Shown here: in pieces, positions 7,758 to 15,643 of the stretch
Layout of the letters: the number at the start of each line of letters is the position of its first letter
How positions within the stretch are numbered: position 1 is the stretch's first letter
NCBI RefSeq assembly: GCF_050279675.1
Contig: NZ_JBNNUK010000006.1
Coordinates: 142,078-206,077 of the forward strand
Direction of reading: 5' to 3'
Length of the DNA: 64,000 nucleotides
DNA from: Viridibacillus sp050279675
GTDB taxonomy: Bacteria > Bacillota > Bacilli > Bacillales_A > Planococcaceae
Made by a program: the position numbers and the translations under genes
The notes under the pieces: model-generated
What the model was told of the DNA's origin: nothing
The model's input: the letters and a program-made list of their open reading frames with translations, nothing else
Databases searched by the model: none

Positions 7758-10532
7758 ATGTCTATGGAACAAACGAGGTATTCTCGACTGGCTTATATAA
7801 CGAAAATGATAAACATGAAGCTAGATTTACGTGAAGTATTGGAGCAGGTAACACTAGCAATATCTGAAGAAATCGTCAAATGTGATTCTGTGGGCATTTA
7901 TTTGCCGCAAAAAGATGGAACATTCAGAGGATATGTAGGAAAACCAGAAGTAATTAATGGCTGGACATTGGATATGCATGTAATTGACACTGAAATAGAT
8001 TTACTGGCAAAAGAAGTAATTGAAACAAAGAAAACCATCTATATTCCTAATACCTCAAAGGATAATCGACCTGATCCCAGAGCTGTTGAGGGGTTTCATA
8101 TTAAATCATTATTAGCTCTTCCCATCTCCTTTGAACAAGAGTTATTTGGCCTTGTTTTTTTATTTGATTATGGCATTCCAATGAACTTAACAGATGAAGA
8201 AATTCAAACTGTTGAGGCATATGTAAATATGGCTGCCGTTGCTATTCAAAACGCAAAAAATTTAGCTCATAAAGAACATCTCATTAAAGAAAAGCAGTTG
8301 CTGCTTGATGTTACACGTGACTTATCAATGTGCTCCTCACTACAAGAGAGCCTTGATAAATGTTTTTTCTACTTAGAAAAGGTTTTAGATAATAACAATA
8401 TAGGTGTTCACTTATTAGATCCTTTAGCAGAAAAAAGAATTAAACCGGTTAAGTTGAGTAAGGATAGTGATTGGACAGAAGAAAATTGGCTAAAAACACA
8501 TAACAAAATAAAAATTGACCAAAGTAATGATGCTGTAATGCAGGAGGTTTTTGAAACCAAAAAAGCAATTCTTATTCCAAATGTATTTGAGGATGAAAGG
8601 CCTAATCATGAAGTTTGTCGCAATTTCGGCATATACGGTTTAGTTATGTTTCCTTTGATTTCAATGGGTGAAATTTTAGGACAAATATCTATTGTTAATC
8701 TTGAAAAAAAAGCATTTTTCTATTCAGAAACTCAATTACAGCTAGCCCAATCAATTGTTGACACTACAGCATCTGCATTATCAAACCTTTTATTTATGGA
8801 AAAGCAAGAGATCGTTATCGAGGAGAGAACCTCAGAAGTAATAGTCAAAAATAAAGAGCTTGAAAAAGTTGTAGCAGAGTTACAGCAGCTTAGCCGTGAA
8901 AAAGAGTTAATTCTCAATTCTGCAGGTGAAGGAATCTTTGGATTAGATCTTGATCGAAACATTACATTCTGCAATCCAGCAGGTGCACTCATGCTGGGTT
9001 ATGAAACAGAGAGAGAATTAATCGGAAAATCAGTCGATATTATTATGAGTGGAAGTGAAACAGAGGACAACATTATTGTTTCATCCTTTTTAAATACAAA
9101 TTTCAACAGCTACAAGGTGTTTTTTAGAAAAGACAACTCCAACTTTCCAGTTGAATATGTAACCTCCTTAATAAAAGAAGGAGACGAGATTGTAGGAGAA
9201 GTTGTCACATTTAAAGATATAACTCAAAGAAAGCAACTGGAAGAAAAGATTAAATACCACGCTTATTTTGATAGTTTAACGGATTTACCAAATAGAATTC
9301 TTTTAATAGACAGACTAACTCAAGGATTGAAGTATGCAAAATTGAATGGAGAAAAATTAGCAGTTCTATATTTGGATTTAGACCGTTTTAAGTTAGTAAA
9401 TGATTCGCTAGGACATAGCTATGGAGATCTATTGCTCCAAGATGTTGCCAAACGTTTAAGTGCTTGCGTTCCAGAAGGTGCAACCGTATCACGGCAAGGA
9501 GGGGATGAATTTACAATCTATTTACCTAATATTAAATGTGAAAATGACATTTTGAAGGTTATTAATTGTTTAAATGCTTCTTTCTCTAAACCTTTCAACC
9601 TAATAGACAATGAAATATATATTAAAACAAGTATTGGTATAAGCCTGTTTCCTGATAACGGCGATACTACAGATACGTTAATCAAAAATGCAGACACAGC
9701 TATGTACAAATCGAAAGAAACACCAGGTACTAGCTACCATTTCTTTAGCGAAGGGATGGATACAAGAACTTTTGAAAGTATCAAACTTGAAAATGATTTA
9801 TATAAGGCTTTAGAGCAAGATGAACTTATTATCTTCTATCAGCCACAAATAAACTATAAAACAAACAGACTTAAGGGAGTAGAAGCTTTACTAAGGTGGA
9901 ATCATCGAGAACACGGAATGATAACACCAGATAAGTTTATTCCAATTGCTGAAGAAACAGGTTTAATTGTCCCTATAGGTGAGTGGGTTCTTAAAGAATC
10001 TTGCAAACAATTGAAAAAATGGCATAATCAAGGATACCCTTTAATTAGTATGTCTGTAAATTTATCCGTCCATCAGTTCGAACAGAATAATCTATTTTCT
10101 ATTGTAAAAAATGTCCTAAAAGAAACAGATCTGTCACCTGAGTATTTACAACTAGAGCTTACAGAAAATTTAATTGTTAAAAATACAGAGTTAACATTAA
10201 AAACAATGACACAATTGAAGGGACTTGGGATAAATTTAGCTATTGATGATTTTGGTACCGGATATTCATCTTTAGGTTATTTAAAAAATTTGCCGATTTC
10301 CACATTAAAAATTGATAAATCCTTTGTACAAGAAATGTTATGGGATGATGCAGCCATTACAAATACGATCATTACTCTCGCTCAAAATTTACACCTTGAG
10401 GTTATTGCTGAAGGGGTTGAAACAAAAGAACAGGCAGATTTTTTATTGGCACAAAATTGTCATTTAATGCAAGGGTATTTTTTTAGTAAGCCCATGAAGG
10501 CTGAAGATATTATGAAAAAATATTTCTATTAG
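7758..10532 (+). CDS. GAF-GAF-PAS-GGDEF-EAL cyclic-di-GMP turnover protein
   Basis: 924 residues, no membrane segment. Two GAF domains (about 20-175 and 195-355), a short coiled linker, a PAS domain (about 385-500; ILNSAGEGIFGLDLDRNITF), then GGDEF (about 505-665) and EAL (about 680-920). The cyclase signature RQGGDEF is intact. The phosphodiesterase residues are present too: EALLRW, NLSVHQF, ELTEN, DDFGTGYSSL, KIDKSFV and EGVET. Both synthesis and hydrolysis of c-di-GMP are therefore possible, under control of cytosolic ligands bound by the GAF/PAS modules. It lies 32 bases upstream of the ThDP enzyme, so the two are probably one transcript. It is transcribed head-on to the replication fork, unlike the backbone genes. 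Confidence 0.95.
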   Translation: MSMEQTRYSRLAYITKMINMKLDLREVLEQVTLAISEEIVKCDSVGIYLPQKDGTFRGYVGKPEVINGWTLDMHVIDTEIDLLAKEVIETKKTIYIPNTSKDNRPDPRAVEGFHIKSLLALPISFEQELFGLVFLFDYGIPMNLTDEEIQTVEAYVNMAAVAIQNAKNLAHKEHLIKEKQLLLDVTRDLSMCSSLQESLDKCFFYLEKVLDNNNIGVHLLDPLAEKRIKPVKLSKDSDWTEENWLKTHNKIKIDQSNDAVMQEVFETKKAILIPNVFEDERPNHEVCRNFGIYGLVMFPLISMGEILGQISIVNLEKKAFFYSETQLQLAQSIVDTTASALSNLLFMEKQEIVIEERTSEVIVKNKELEKVVAELQQLSREKELILNSAGEGIFGLDLDRNITFCNPAGALMLGYETERELIGKSVDIIMSGSETEDNIIVSSFLNTNFNSYKVFFRKDNSNFPVEYVTSLIKEGDEIVGEVVTFKDITQRKQLEEKIKYHAYFDSLTDLPNRILLIDRLTQGLKYAKLNGEKLAVLYLDLDRFKLVNDSLGHSYGDLLLQDVAKRLSACVPEGATVSRQGGDEFTIYLPNIKCENDILKVINCLNASFSKPFNLIDNEIYIKTSIGISLFPDNGDTTDTLIKNADTAMYKSKETPGTSYHFFSEGMDTRTFESIKLENDLYKALEQDELIIFYQPQINYKTNRLKGVEALLRWNHREHGMITPDKFIPIAEETGLIVPIGEWVLKESCKQLKKWHNQGYPLISMSVNLSVHQFEQNNLFSIVKNVLKETDLSPEYLQLELTENLIVKNTELTLKTMTQLKGLGINLAIDDFGTGYSSLGYLKNLPISTLKIDKSFVQEMLWDDAAITNTIITLAQNLHLEVIAEGVETKEQADFLLAQNCHLMQGYFFSKPMKAEDIMKKYFY

Positions 10533-10564
10533 CTTTCTATTTTATAAAGTAAAGGAGAATCATT

Positions 10565-12208
10565 ATGAAAGCAGCTCGTACGGTCTTAGAATATTTGAAA
10601 AGTAACGGTGTTCAACATATTTTTGGTATTCCAGCAGGTTCTGTCAATGCGTTTTTTGATGAACTCAATGATATGAGTGAATTAACACCGATTGTAACAA
10701 AACATGAAGGGGCAGCATCATACATGGCCGCAGCTTACGCAAAATACACAGACCAGATGAGTGTATGTATTGGTTGTAGTGGACCTGGTGGAACAAACCT
10801 AGTAACAGGTGCTGCAAATGCCATGCGGGAGCATTTACCGGTTTTATTTTTAACCGGTGCTGTTCCAATTAACACAATCGGTTTAAATGCTTCTCAAGAA
10901 TTGGATGCTGAACCGATCTTTCAACCAGTCACCAAATATAGTGTAACGGTTAAAGAATCAAAGGATTTACTGAAAGAAGTAGTAAAAGCCTCCGAAATCG
11001 CTATATCTGGAGTGCCTGGTCCAGTACATATTGCTATACCAATAGATATTCAACACGAAATAGTTCAAAACATAGAAATACCAGCTCCACCTAAAAGAAC
11101 AGCTATAGTTCCTAATATCGATACCATTAAAAATGTAGCTGAAGAGCTACTAAAAAGAAAAAATGGTTACATTTTGGCAGGACAAGGAATACGGAACTCA
11201 GTTGAACAATTACTAGAGTTAGCAGAAATATTAAATTGGCCTATTATAACAACACCGCAAGCAAAAGGATACATTCCAGAGGATCATCCTCTTCTAGTAG
11301 GCGTTTTCGGTTTTGCTGGCCACGAGGCTGCCTCAAAATTGATAGCTGAAGGCGATGGACAAGTATTATTAATCGTGGGTTCAAGTTTAGGCGAAACAGC
11401 AACAAATAACTACAACTTAAATCTTACGAAAAATCGTTTGTCTATACAAATGGACTTTGATCAATCGGTTTTCAATCGAAAATATGAGATTGATATACCT
11501 GTGCTTGGCGATATAAATTTAACTTTATTATTACTCATAGAAGAATTGAGAACTAAAGGGGTAACAAAAAAAAGGACTCCACTTGAAGTTAAAGAAAATA
11601 AAGAGCTTCTTGAGGATACAGGGGAGTATAACACGAAAAACGTTCTATTAAGTATTCAAAAATATTTACCTTCCTCCACTAGGTATGCAATTGATATTGG
11701 TGAATTTATGTCCTATGTCATTCATCACATGAAGGTTTTAGATTATGATACTTATAGTATTAATGTACATTTTGGCGCAATGGGAAGTGGGATTGGTTCT
11801 GCCATTGGCTCAAAGTTAGCTGAACCTGAACGTCCTGTTGTATGTATCACAGGTGATGGTTGCTTTTTCATGCATGGAATGGAAATATTAACAGCAAAAG
11901 AATATAATCTACCGATTTTGTTTATTGTTATGAATAATGCTCGTTTAGGAATGGTTTACCATGGACATGCGCTACAATTCCACCGTACTCACCCATCTTT
12001 TGAGCAAAATCCAATTAATATTAGTGCTTTGGCTTCAGCTATGGATATACCAAGTTTTCGAGTAACGGAACTACTAGATATTAACCAAGATATGATTAAT
12101 AACTTATTGAATTTAAATGGGCCAGCAGTCTTGGAAGTAGCTTTAACAGATCATAATACGCCTCCTATGGGAGACCGAGTTAAATTTTTGTCTTCTTTTG
12201 GAAAGTAA
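10565..12208 (+). CDS. Thiamine-diphosphate enzyme, acetolactate-synthase-like
   Basis: 547 residues with the three-domain layout of the POX/ALS family. The N-terminal half has the catalytic glutamate in TKHEGAASYMAAAYAK (about residue 48) and SGPGGTNLVTG. The C-terminal half has the ThDP/Mg motif GDGCFFMHGMEILTAKEY ... IVMNNA. The enzyme would decarboxylate a 2-oxo acid such as pyruvate; the lack of an adjacent regulatory subunit (ilvN) and of ilvC speaks against the branched-chain biosynthetic ALS. The substrate is undetermined; pyruvate oxidase and other decarboxylases are alternatives. The start ATG has AAAGGAG 7 bases upstream. It follows the c-di-GMP gene in an apparent dicistron ending at the terminator 12238-12285. 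Confidence 0.9.
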   Translation: MKAARTVLEYLKSNGVQHIFGIPAGSVNAFFDELNDMSELTPIVTKHEGAASYMAAAYAKYTDQMSVCIGCSGPGGTNLVTGAANAMREHLPVLFLTGAVPINTIGLNASQELDAEPIFQPVTKYSVTVKESKDLLKEVVKASEIAISGVPGPVHIAIPIDIQHEIVQNIEIPAPPKRTAIVPNIDTIKNVAEELLKRKNGYILAGQGIRNSVEQLLELAEILNWPIITTPQAKGYIPEDHPLLVGVFGFAGHEAASKLIAEGDGQVLLIVGSSLGETATNNYNLNLTKNRLSIQMDFDQSVFNRKYEIDIPVLGDINLTLLLLIEELRTKGVTKKRTPLEVKENKELLEDTGEYNTKNVLLSIQKYLPSSTRYAIDIGEFMSYVIHHMKVLDYDTYSINVHFGAMGSGIGSAIGSKLAEPERPVVCITGDGCFFMHGMEILTAKEYNLPILFIVMNNARLGMVYHGHALQFHRTHPSFEQNPINISALASAMDIPSFRVTELLDINQDMINNLLNLNGPAVLEVALTDHNTPPMGDRVKFLSSFGK

Positions 12209-12237
12209 GAACTTTTAAGGTTTCATAACTACATATG

Positions 12238-12285
12238 AAAAGTCATATAGAGCGGGCATCATACTCACTTTATATGACTTTTTTA
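12238..12285 (+). terminator. Terminator of the GGDEF-EAL/ThDP dicistron
   Basis: AAAAGTCATATA (12238-12249) pairs with TATATGACTTTT (12271-12282), followed by Ts. It lies 30 bases after the stop. Confidence 0.85.
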
Positions 12286-12299
12286 TCTTACAGAGAAAT

Positions 12300-12500
12300 A
12301 TCAATTTCGACTTAGCGTAATTGCATCCGGAGGCTTTATATTCATTCAGTAGGTGTTTAGACACCTACTGAAAAGGAACAACATCCGCATTCATCTCACC
12401 ACCTTCAGAGGTGGGAGTCTTCTGCTGAATGAAGATAAATTTTCTATGACACTGTAAACTTCCCTGTTATGTCTATGTATAATTACAACTCTATCTCCAA
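12300..12500 (-). mobile_element. Orphan IS200/IS605-like right end (nested palindromes)
   Basis: A compact structured element without a transposase gene. TTCATTCAG (12341-12349) is complementary to CTGAATGAA (12424-12432). Inside lie a perfect hairpin TTCAGTAGGTGT (12345-12356), loop TTAG, ACACCTACTGAA (12361-12372), and a second one CCACCT (12399-12404), loop TCAG, AGGTGG (12409-12414). From memory of the family, this resembles the tnpB 3' end/right end of IS605-group elements on the minus strand, where the omega RNA is encoded. No tnpA or tnpB remains. It may act as a terminator for the 205-aa gene upstream. Confidence 0.5.
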
Positions 12501-12528
12501 CGAATAGCTTACCTATCTACTCGCTTCT

Positions 12529-13146
12529 TTATAAATTTGAGAATGAATGTTGAATGACTCCAAGGATCGCTCCTATTGTTTTTCCTTTGAAGGCATCTGG
12601 AACAGCTTCACCTGTGGGGTTTAAGAAATAGTAACTATCTATTTTCTCATCGAAGTAATACCCTATATTCGTTAGTAAATGTTGTAAGTCAGTCGGTAAT
12701 TCTACTAGCCCAGTTTGTTCAGTGAAATAATTTGTAGGAACGACCTTCACATCAACATCTCTTGCTCCAGAATATACTACAAATAAGTCTTTTTCATGTT
12801 GAACAACCCACTGACCTTTTGAATATAAAGAAATTCTGGCTCCTTCTAATGAAGATATCGCTTCTAAATTAACACCAAAAATTTCATTTATTATTTTGCG
12901 AATTTCTGCCCCTGTTATTTCCCTGTCGTATTGATTTAGATAGGAATCTATTGCCTCTCTAGATGCAAGTGCATTTCCTGTTGATGAAGAACCCCCATCT
13001 GCTTCTTCCTTCTCTTTAGATAATATAGGTATCTCATCTAAATTAACCTTGAAGATTAAATCTACAACATGACAAATCTCAGAACTACTAATTTTTTTCC
13101 CATAAGAATCAAAATACTTATCCATCATTTCTGCCTTTTTCATCAT
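12529..13146 (-). CDS. Hypothetical protein with a tandem internal repeat
   Basis: 205 residues, not recognised. Two copies of a module of about 36 residues lie at about 7-41 and 65-99: MDKYFDSYGKKISSSEI..VVDLIFKVNLDEI and IDSYLNQYDREITGAEI..IINEIFGVNLEAI. They share D.Y...Y...I...EI...I..IF.VNL..I and are separated by a serine- and acid-rich linker. A C-terminal domain (about 105-205) follows, including WVVQHEKDLFVVYSGARDV. The protein has no signal peptide and is probably cytosolic. GGAGGG stands 5 bases before the ATG. It is cargo of the segment between att-like copies B and A. Confidence 0.7.
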   Translation of the reverse strand: MMKKAEMMDKYFDSYGKKISSSEICHVVDLIFKVNLDEIPILSKEKEEADGGSSSTGNALASREAIDSYLNQYDREITGAEIRKIINEIFGVNLEAISSLEGARISLYSKGQWVVQHEKDLFVVYSGARDVDVKVVPTNYFTEQTGLVELPTDLQHLLTNIGYYFDEKIDSYYFLNPTGEAVPDAFKGKTIGAILGVIQHSFSNL

Positions 13147-13281
13147 TCAACCCTCCCATAAAAAATATAACACTAAAAAGAAAGCAAGAGATAGATTCTC
13201 TTGTTTCTCATCAAAATCTAGAAAATATCACCGCTAAGGTTTTTCCAATTCTATAAAACCTAACACAGCTGCATTTATTAT

Positions 13282-13307
13282 GCAAAAGACCCTTCTCCTT
13301 AAGAGTC
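13282..13307. terminator. Hairpin between rlmH and the 205-aa gene
   Basis: AAAGACCCTT (13282-13291) pairs with AAGAGTCTTT (13298-13307) with one mismatch. Its position suggests it ends rlmH transcription. Confidence 0.55.
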
Positions 13308-13347
13308 TTTGATGTTTCATGTAAAAATAAGGGCTTTTTATACCGAT

Positions 13348-13378
13348 AAAAACCTCATTTACTTATGATACGGTTCAC
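13348..13378 (-). repeat. rlmH: rlmH-end repeat, copy A (att site inside rlmH)
   Basis: The core at 13359-13376 encodes the last residues E-P-Y-H-K and the stop of RlmH. In staphylococci the SCC attachment site is the same codons of rlmH (orfX). Four further same-strand copies lie downstream of rlmH. In this reading copy A is the junction that keeps rlmH intact after insertion. Confidence 0.85.
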
Positions 13379-13838
13379 CCTTCATAATCCTAAAACTTCT
13401 ATATATTTGTTCCACCAACACTAATTTCATCAACTGATGCGGTAATGTCATTTTACCGAATGATTGTTTTTCGTTTGCGCGTTTCAAAACGTCATCATGT
13501 AATCCAAGCGAGCCACCAATGACGAAAGCAATTTTACTTTTACCATATGTCATAAGTGATTCAATGTCTTTGGACATTTCCTCGGACGTTTTCATTTTAC
13601 CGTTGATGGCAAGAGCAATGACGTGAGTGTCAGGTGAAATTTTAGCTAAAATGCGTTCGCCTTCTTTTTTCTTAACAATTTCCATTTCGGCCTCGCTTAA
13701 TTGTTCGGGTGCTTTTTCATCTGGGACTTCAATGAGATCGATTTTTGCATAGGCGCCAAGACGCTTGACGTACTCCTCAATCCCCATCTTTAAGTACTTT
13801 TCTTTTAATTTCCCAACGGTAATAATCGCTATATTCAC
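13359..13838 (-). CDS. rlmH: 23S rRNA pseudouridine-1915 N3-methyltransferase RlmH
   Basis: 159 residues, the normal family length. It is a SPOUT-class methyltransferase acting on the 70S ribosome at helix 69 of 23S rRNA. Diagnostic regions are the start MNIAIITVGKLKEKYLK, the SAM-binding knot region FVIGGSLGLHDDVLKRA and the conserved tail IMKGEPYHK. The C-terminal codons coincide with the repeated att-like core, yet the reading frame is intact. The region upstream carries many DnaA boxes. It marks the border between the conserved origin backbone on its right and the accessory cassettes on its left. Confidence 0.97.
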   Translation of the reverse strand: MNIAIITVGKLKEKYLKMGIEEYVKRLGAYAKIDLIEVPDEKAPEQLSEAEMEIVKKKEGERILAKISPDTHVIALAINGKMKTSEEMSKDIESLMTYGKSKIAFVIGGSLGLHDDVLKRANEKQSFGKMTLPHQLMKLVLVEQIYRSFRIMKGEPYHK

Positions 13839-13928
13839 AAGTTATCCACCTTCACATTTAATTTACAAACACGTTATCCACAGAAGTTATACACATATCC
13901 ACAAGTCGAATCAATATCTTGTGTACGC

Positions 13929-14093
13929 TCATTCGTTCGCCACAACATATGTTGCTGCCTCTTCACAATAAGCACAACTTGTGGATAACTTTTCTTCCTC
14001 TGTAGCCATTTCAAATAACGGCACCTCTTTTTGTTCTGCCACGAACATGTCTAAAGCGTGCCCTATATGCGTTTCACAGCTGTATATTTTCAA
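13929..14093 (-). CDS. CxxH/CxxC small protein, YyzF-like
   Basis: 54 residues starting at a TTG (14091-14093) with AAAGGATG about 8 bases upstream. The sequence reads KIYSCETHIGHALDMFVAEQ ... CAYCEEAATYVV. It carries one CxxH (CETH) and one CxxC (CAYC) pair, likely to bind a metal such as zinc. Its length and place between the HtrA protease and rlmH match the CxxH/CxxC family exemplified by B. subtilis YyzF. Function is unknown. One of the DnaA boxes (13980-13988) lies inside the coding sequence. Confidence 0.8.
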   Translation of the reverse strand: MKIYSCETHIGHALDMFVAEQKEVPLFEMATEEEKLSTSCAYCEEAATYVVANE

Positions 14094-14180
14094 AATATTT
14101 CATCCTTTCAATTTTCGGAATTCCCGTAAACTTATGCACAATTCGGTCAATGTTATCCACAGTCTATTGTAGCAAAGGAA

Positions 14181-14222
14181 AAGCGAGTAGGAAAGTCGTG
14201 GTTTCACGTTTCCTACTCGCTT
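14181..14222 (-). terminator. Terminator of the HtrA gene
   Basis: AAGCGAGTAGGAAA (14181-14194) pairs with TTTCCTACTCGCTT (14209-14222), with an inner CGTG/CACG pairing. It lies about 40 bases past the htrA-type gene stop on the minus strand. Confidence 0.85.
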
Positions 14223-14260
14223 GTTGATACGTTAGTAATTATATTCTATTATCCACAAGA

Positions 14261-15469
14261 TTAACTTGTTGGACTATTCGTTAAAGTTAGTACTTTTTCA
14301 ATTATTTCCCCACCTCTGTACGCTTTAACTTTCATTTTATCGCCGACCTTTTTTTCATTATATAAATGTTTTCGAAGCTCAATTGAATTGTCTACTTTTT
14401 GACCATCAATTTCAACAATGACGTCATATTGTTCTAAACCTGCTTTTTCTGCTGATGAATTATTAACAACGCTACTAATAACAACACCTTCAGTTATTTC
14501 CGCTGGTAATTTTAATGTACGGGCTTGGTGGAATGCAGGAACATTTGTTAAATCAATTAATGATACACCCATAGATGGTCGCTCTACCTTACCAGATTTT
14601 TGTAGCTCATTAATTACTGGTATTGCAGTGTTGATCGGAATAGCAAAACCTAAACCTTCAACTGTCGACTCAGCAATTTTCATTGAATTGATACCTATCA
14701 CATCACCTGCAAGATTTACAAGAGCTCCACCACTGTTCCCTGGGTTAATAGCTGCATCTGTTTGTAATACCTCTGCTTGCCAGTCTGGCTCAGCATCACC
14801 ATTTAAATCAACTGGTACTGTACGATTCTTACCAGAAACGACACCTGTTGTAACAGATCCCGAAAAATTAAGACCTAATGGGTTACCAATTGCAATAACT
14901 GTCTCTCCTTGTTTTAAAACCTCAGAGTTACCAAATGTAGCAACTGTATCTACTTTTTTACTTGAAATTGAGATGACCGCTAAATCTGTCCAAACGTCAC
15001 TACCTATTAGTTTTGCTTCTGTTTTTGAACCATCTGCTAATGTCACTTCTAATTGTTTCGCGCCTTCAACTACGTGATTATTTGTTACGATATACGCTGT
15101 ATCTCCTTCTTTTTTATAAATGACGCCCGATCCACTGCCGGCTTCTTGGGTAGTTGGTTCAGCTTGGCTCCAAAAATCTTGTGTTGTTTCTTGGATATTT
15201 GTAATACCAACCACCGCTCCTGCAACTTTTTCAACTGCTCCTGTAACATCTGTTGTTACCTCAGTTGTCACTTGCTGAGTTGTATTATTGCCTGTACCGA
15301 TTGCTCCAGAACTATTTGGTAAACGATCTACCATCGATGGCATCAATAGCCAAACAAGCAAAGCACCAATAATAACACCAATTAGTCCACTAAAGAAATA
15401 ACCTGCTCTGCCACTTCGTTTTTTAGAACGACTTCTATCTTCTCCGTTAATGTTATCGTAATATCCCAT
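14261..15469 (-). CDS. htrC: HtrA-family membrane-anchored serine protease
   Basis: 402 residues from the ATG at 15469, which has GGAGGG 9 bases upstream; an ATG three codons earlier is too close to it. One membrane anchor (about 25-47, GVIIGALLVWLLM) places the rest outside the membrane. The trypsin-like domain has the full triad: His in NNHVVEG, Asp in DVWTDLAVI and Ser in NPGNSGGALVN. A C-terminal PDZ domain follows (about 300-395; SSAEKAGLEQYDVIVEIDG). Position after walRKHIJ identifies the YycK/HtrC paralogue. Role: quality control of exported proteins. Confidence 0.95.
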   Translation of the reverse strand: MGYYDNINGEDRSRSKKRSGRAGYFFSGLIGVIIGALLVWLLMPSMVDRLPNSSGAIGTGNNTTQQVTTEVTTDVTGAVEKVAGAVVGITNIQETTQDFWSQAEPTTQEAGSGSGVIYKKEGDTAYIVTNNHVVEGAKQLEVTLADGSKTEAKLIGSDVWTDLAVISISSKKVDTVATFGNSEVLKQGETVIAIGNPLGLNFSGSVTTGVVSGKNRTVPVDLNGDAEPDWQAEVLQTDAAINPGNSGGALVNLAGDVIGINSMKIAESTVEGLGFAIPINTAIPVINELQKSGKVERPSMGVSLIDLTNVPAFHQARTLKLPAEITEGVVISSVVNNSSAEKAGLEQYDVIVEIDGQKVDNSIELRKHLYNEKKVGDKMKVKAYRGGEIIEKVLTLTNSPTS

Positions 15470-15613
15470 ACGAATCATCCCTCCGTTGTTTATCTGATAG
15501 TTATACTATATCTTTTGAAGATTAAAATCAGATGAAAATGGATTAAAAATTAGTTCAAAATTCTTTACTTTTTTTATCTTCGTAACATATATTCCCCTAT
15601 AAGTGCATAAAAA

Positions 15614-15636
15614 AACCTCCCTTTTTAAGAGAGGTT
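15614..15636 (-). terminator. Terminator of the wal operon
   Basis: AACCTCCCTT (15614-15623) pairs with AAGAGAGGTT (15627-15636), one mismatch. On the minus strand T residues follow. It separates walJ from the HtrA gene. Confidence 0.75.
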
Positions 15637-15643
15637 AAAATTA

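Larger units (their letters stand above)
13842..14257. promoter_or_regulatory. DnaA-box cluster around rlmH and the CxxH/CxxC gene
   Basis: Perfect 9-base boxes TTATCCACA or its complement at 13874-13882, 13980-13988, 14153-14161 and 14249-14257, with one- or two-mismatch boxes at 13842-13850, 13887-13895, 13895-13903 and 14132-14140. In B. subtilis one of the chromosomal DnaA-box clusters outside oriC lies at yydA, which is rlmH. The position here is therefore conserved and supports a role in DnaA titration or in DnaA-dependent control. Confidence 0.75.

Noticed and set aside
2306..13376. Reading the rlmH-end repeats as an ordinary terminator family
   Set aside because: The repeated core includes the rlmH codons for E-P-Y-H-K and stop, all copies share one orientation and all lie just downstream of rlmH; a terminator family would not predict this.
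2306..13376. A ccr or other recombinase gene inside the cassette region
   Set aside because: Looked for serine or tyrosine recombinase motifs in all credible frames there and saw none; if present it lies outside the window.
14418..15077. 219-codon plus-strand frame
   Set aside because: Antisense to the HtrA protease gene, whose catalytic triad and PDZ domain are clear; a codon-structure shadow.
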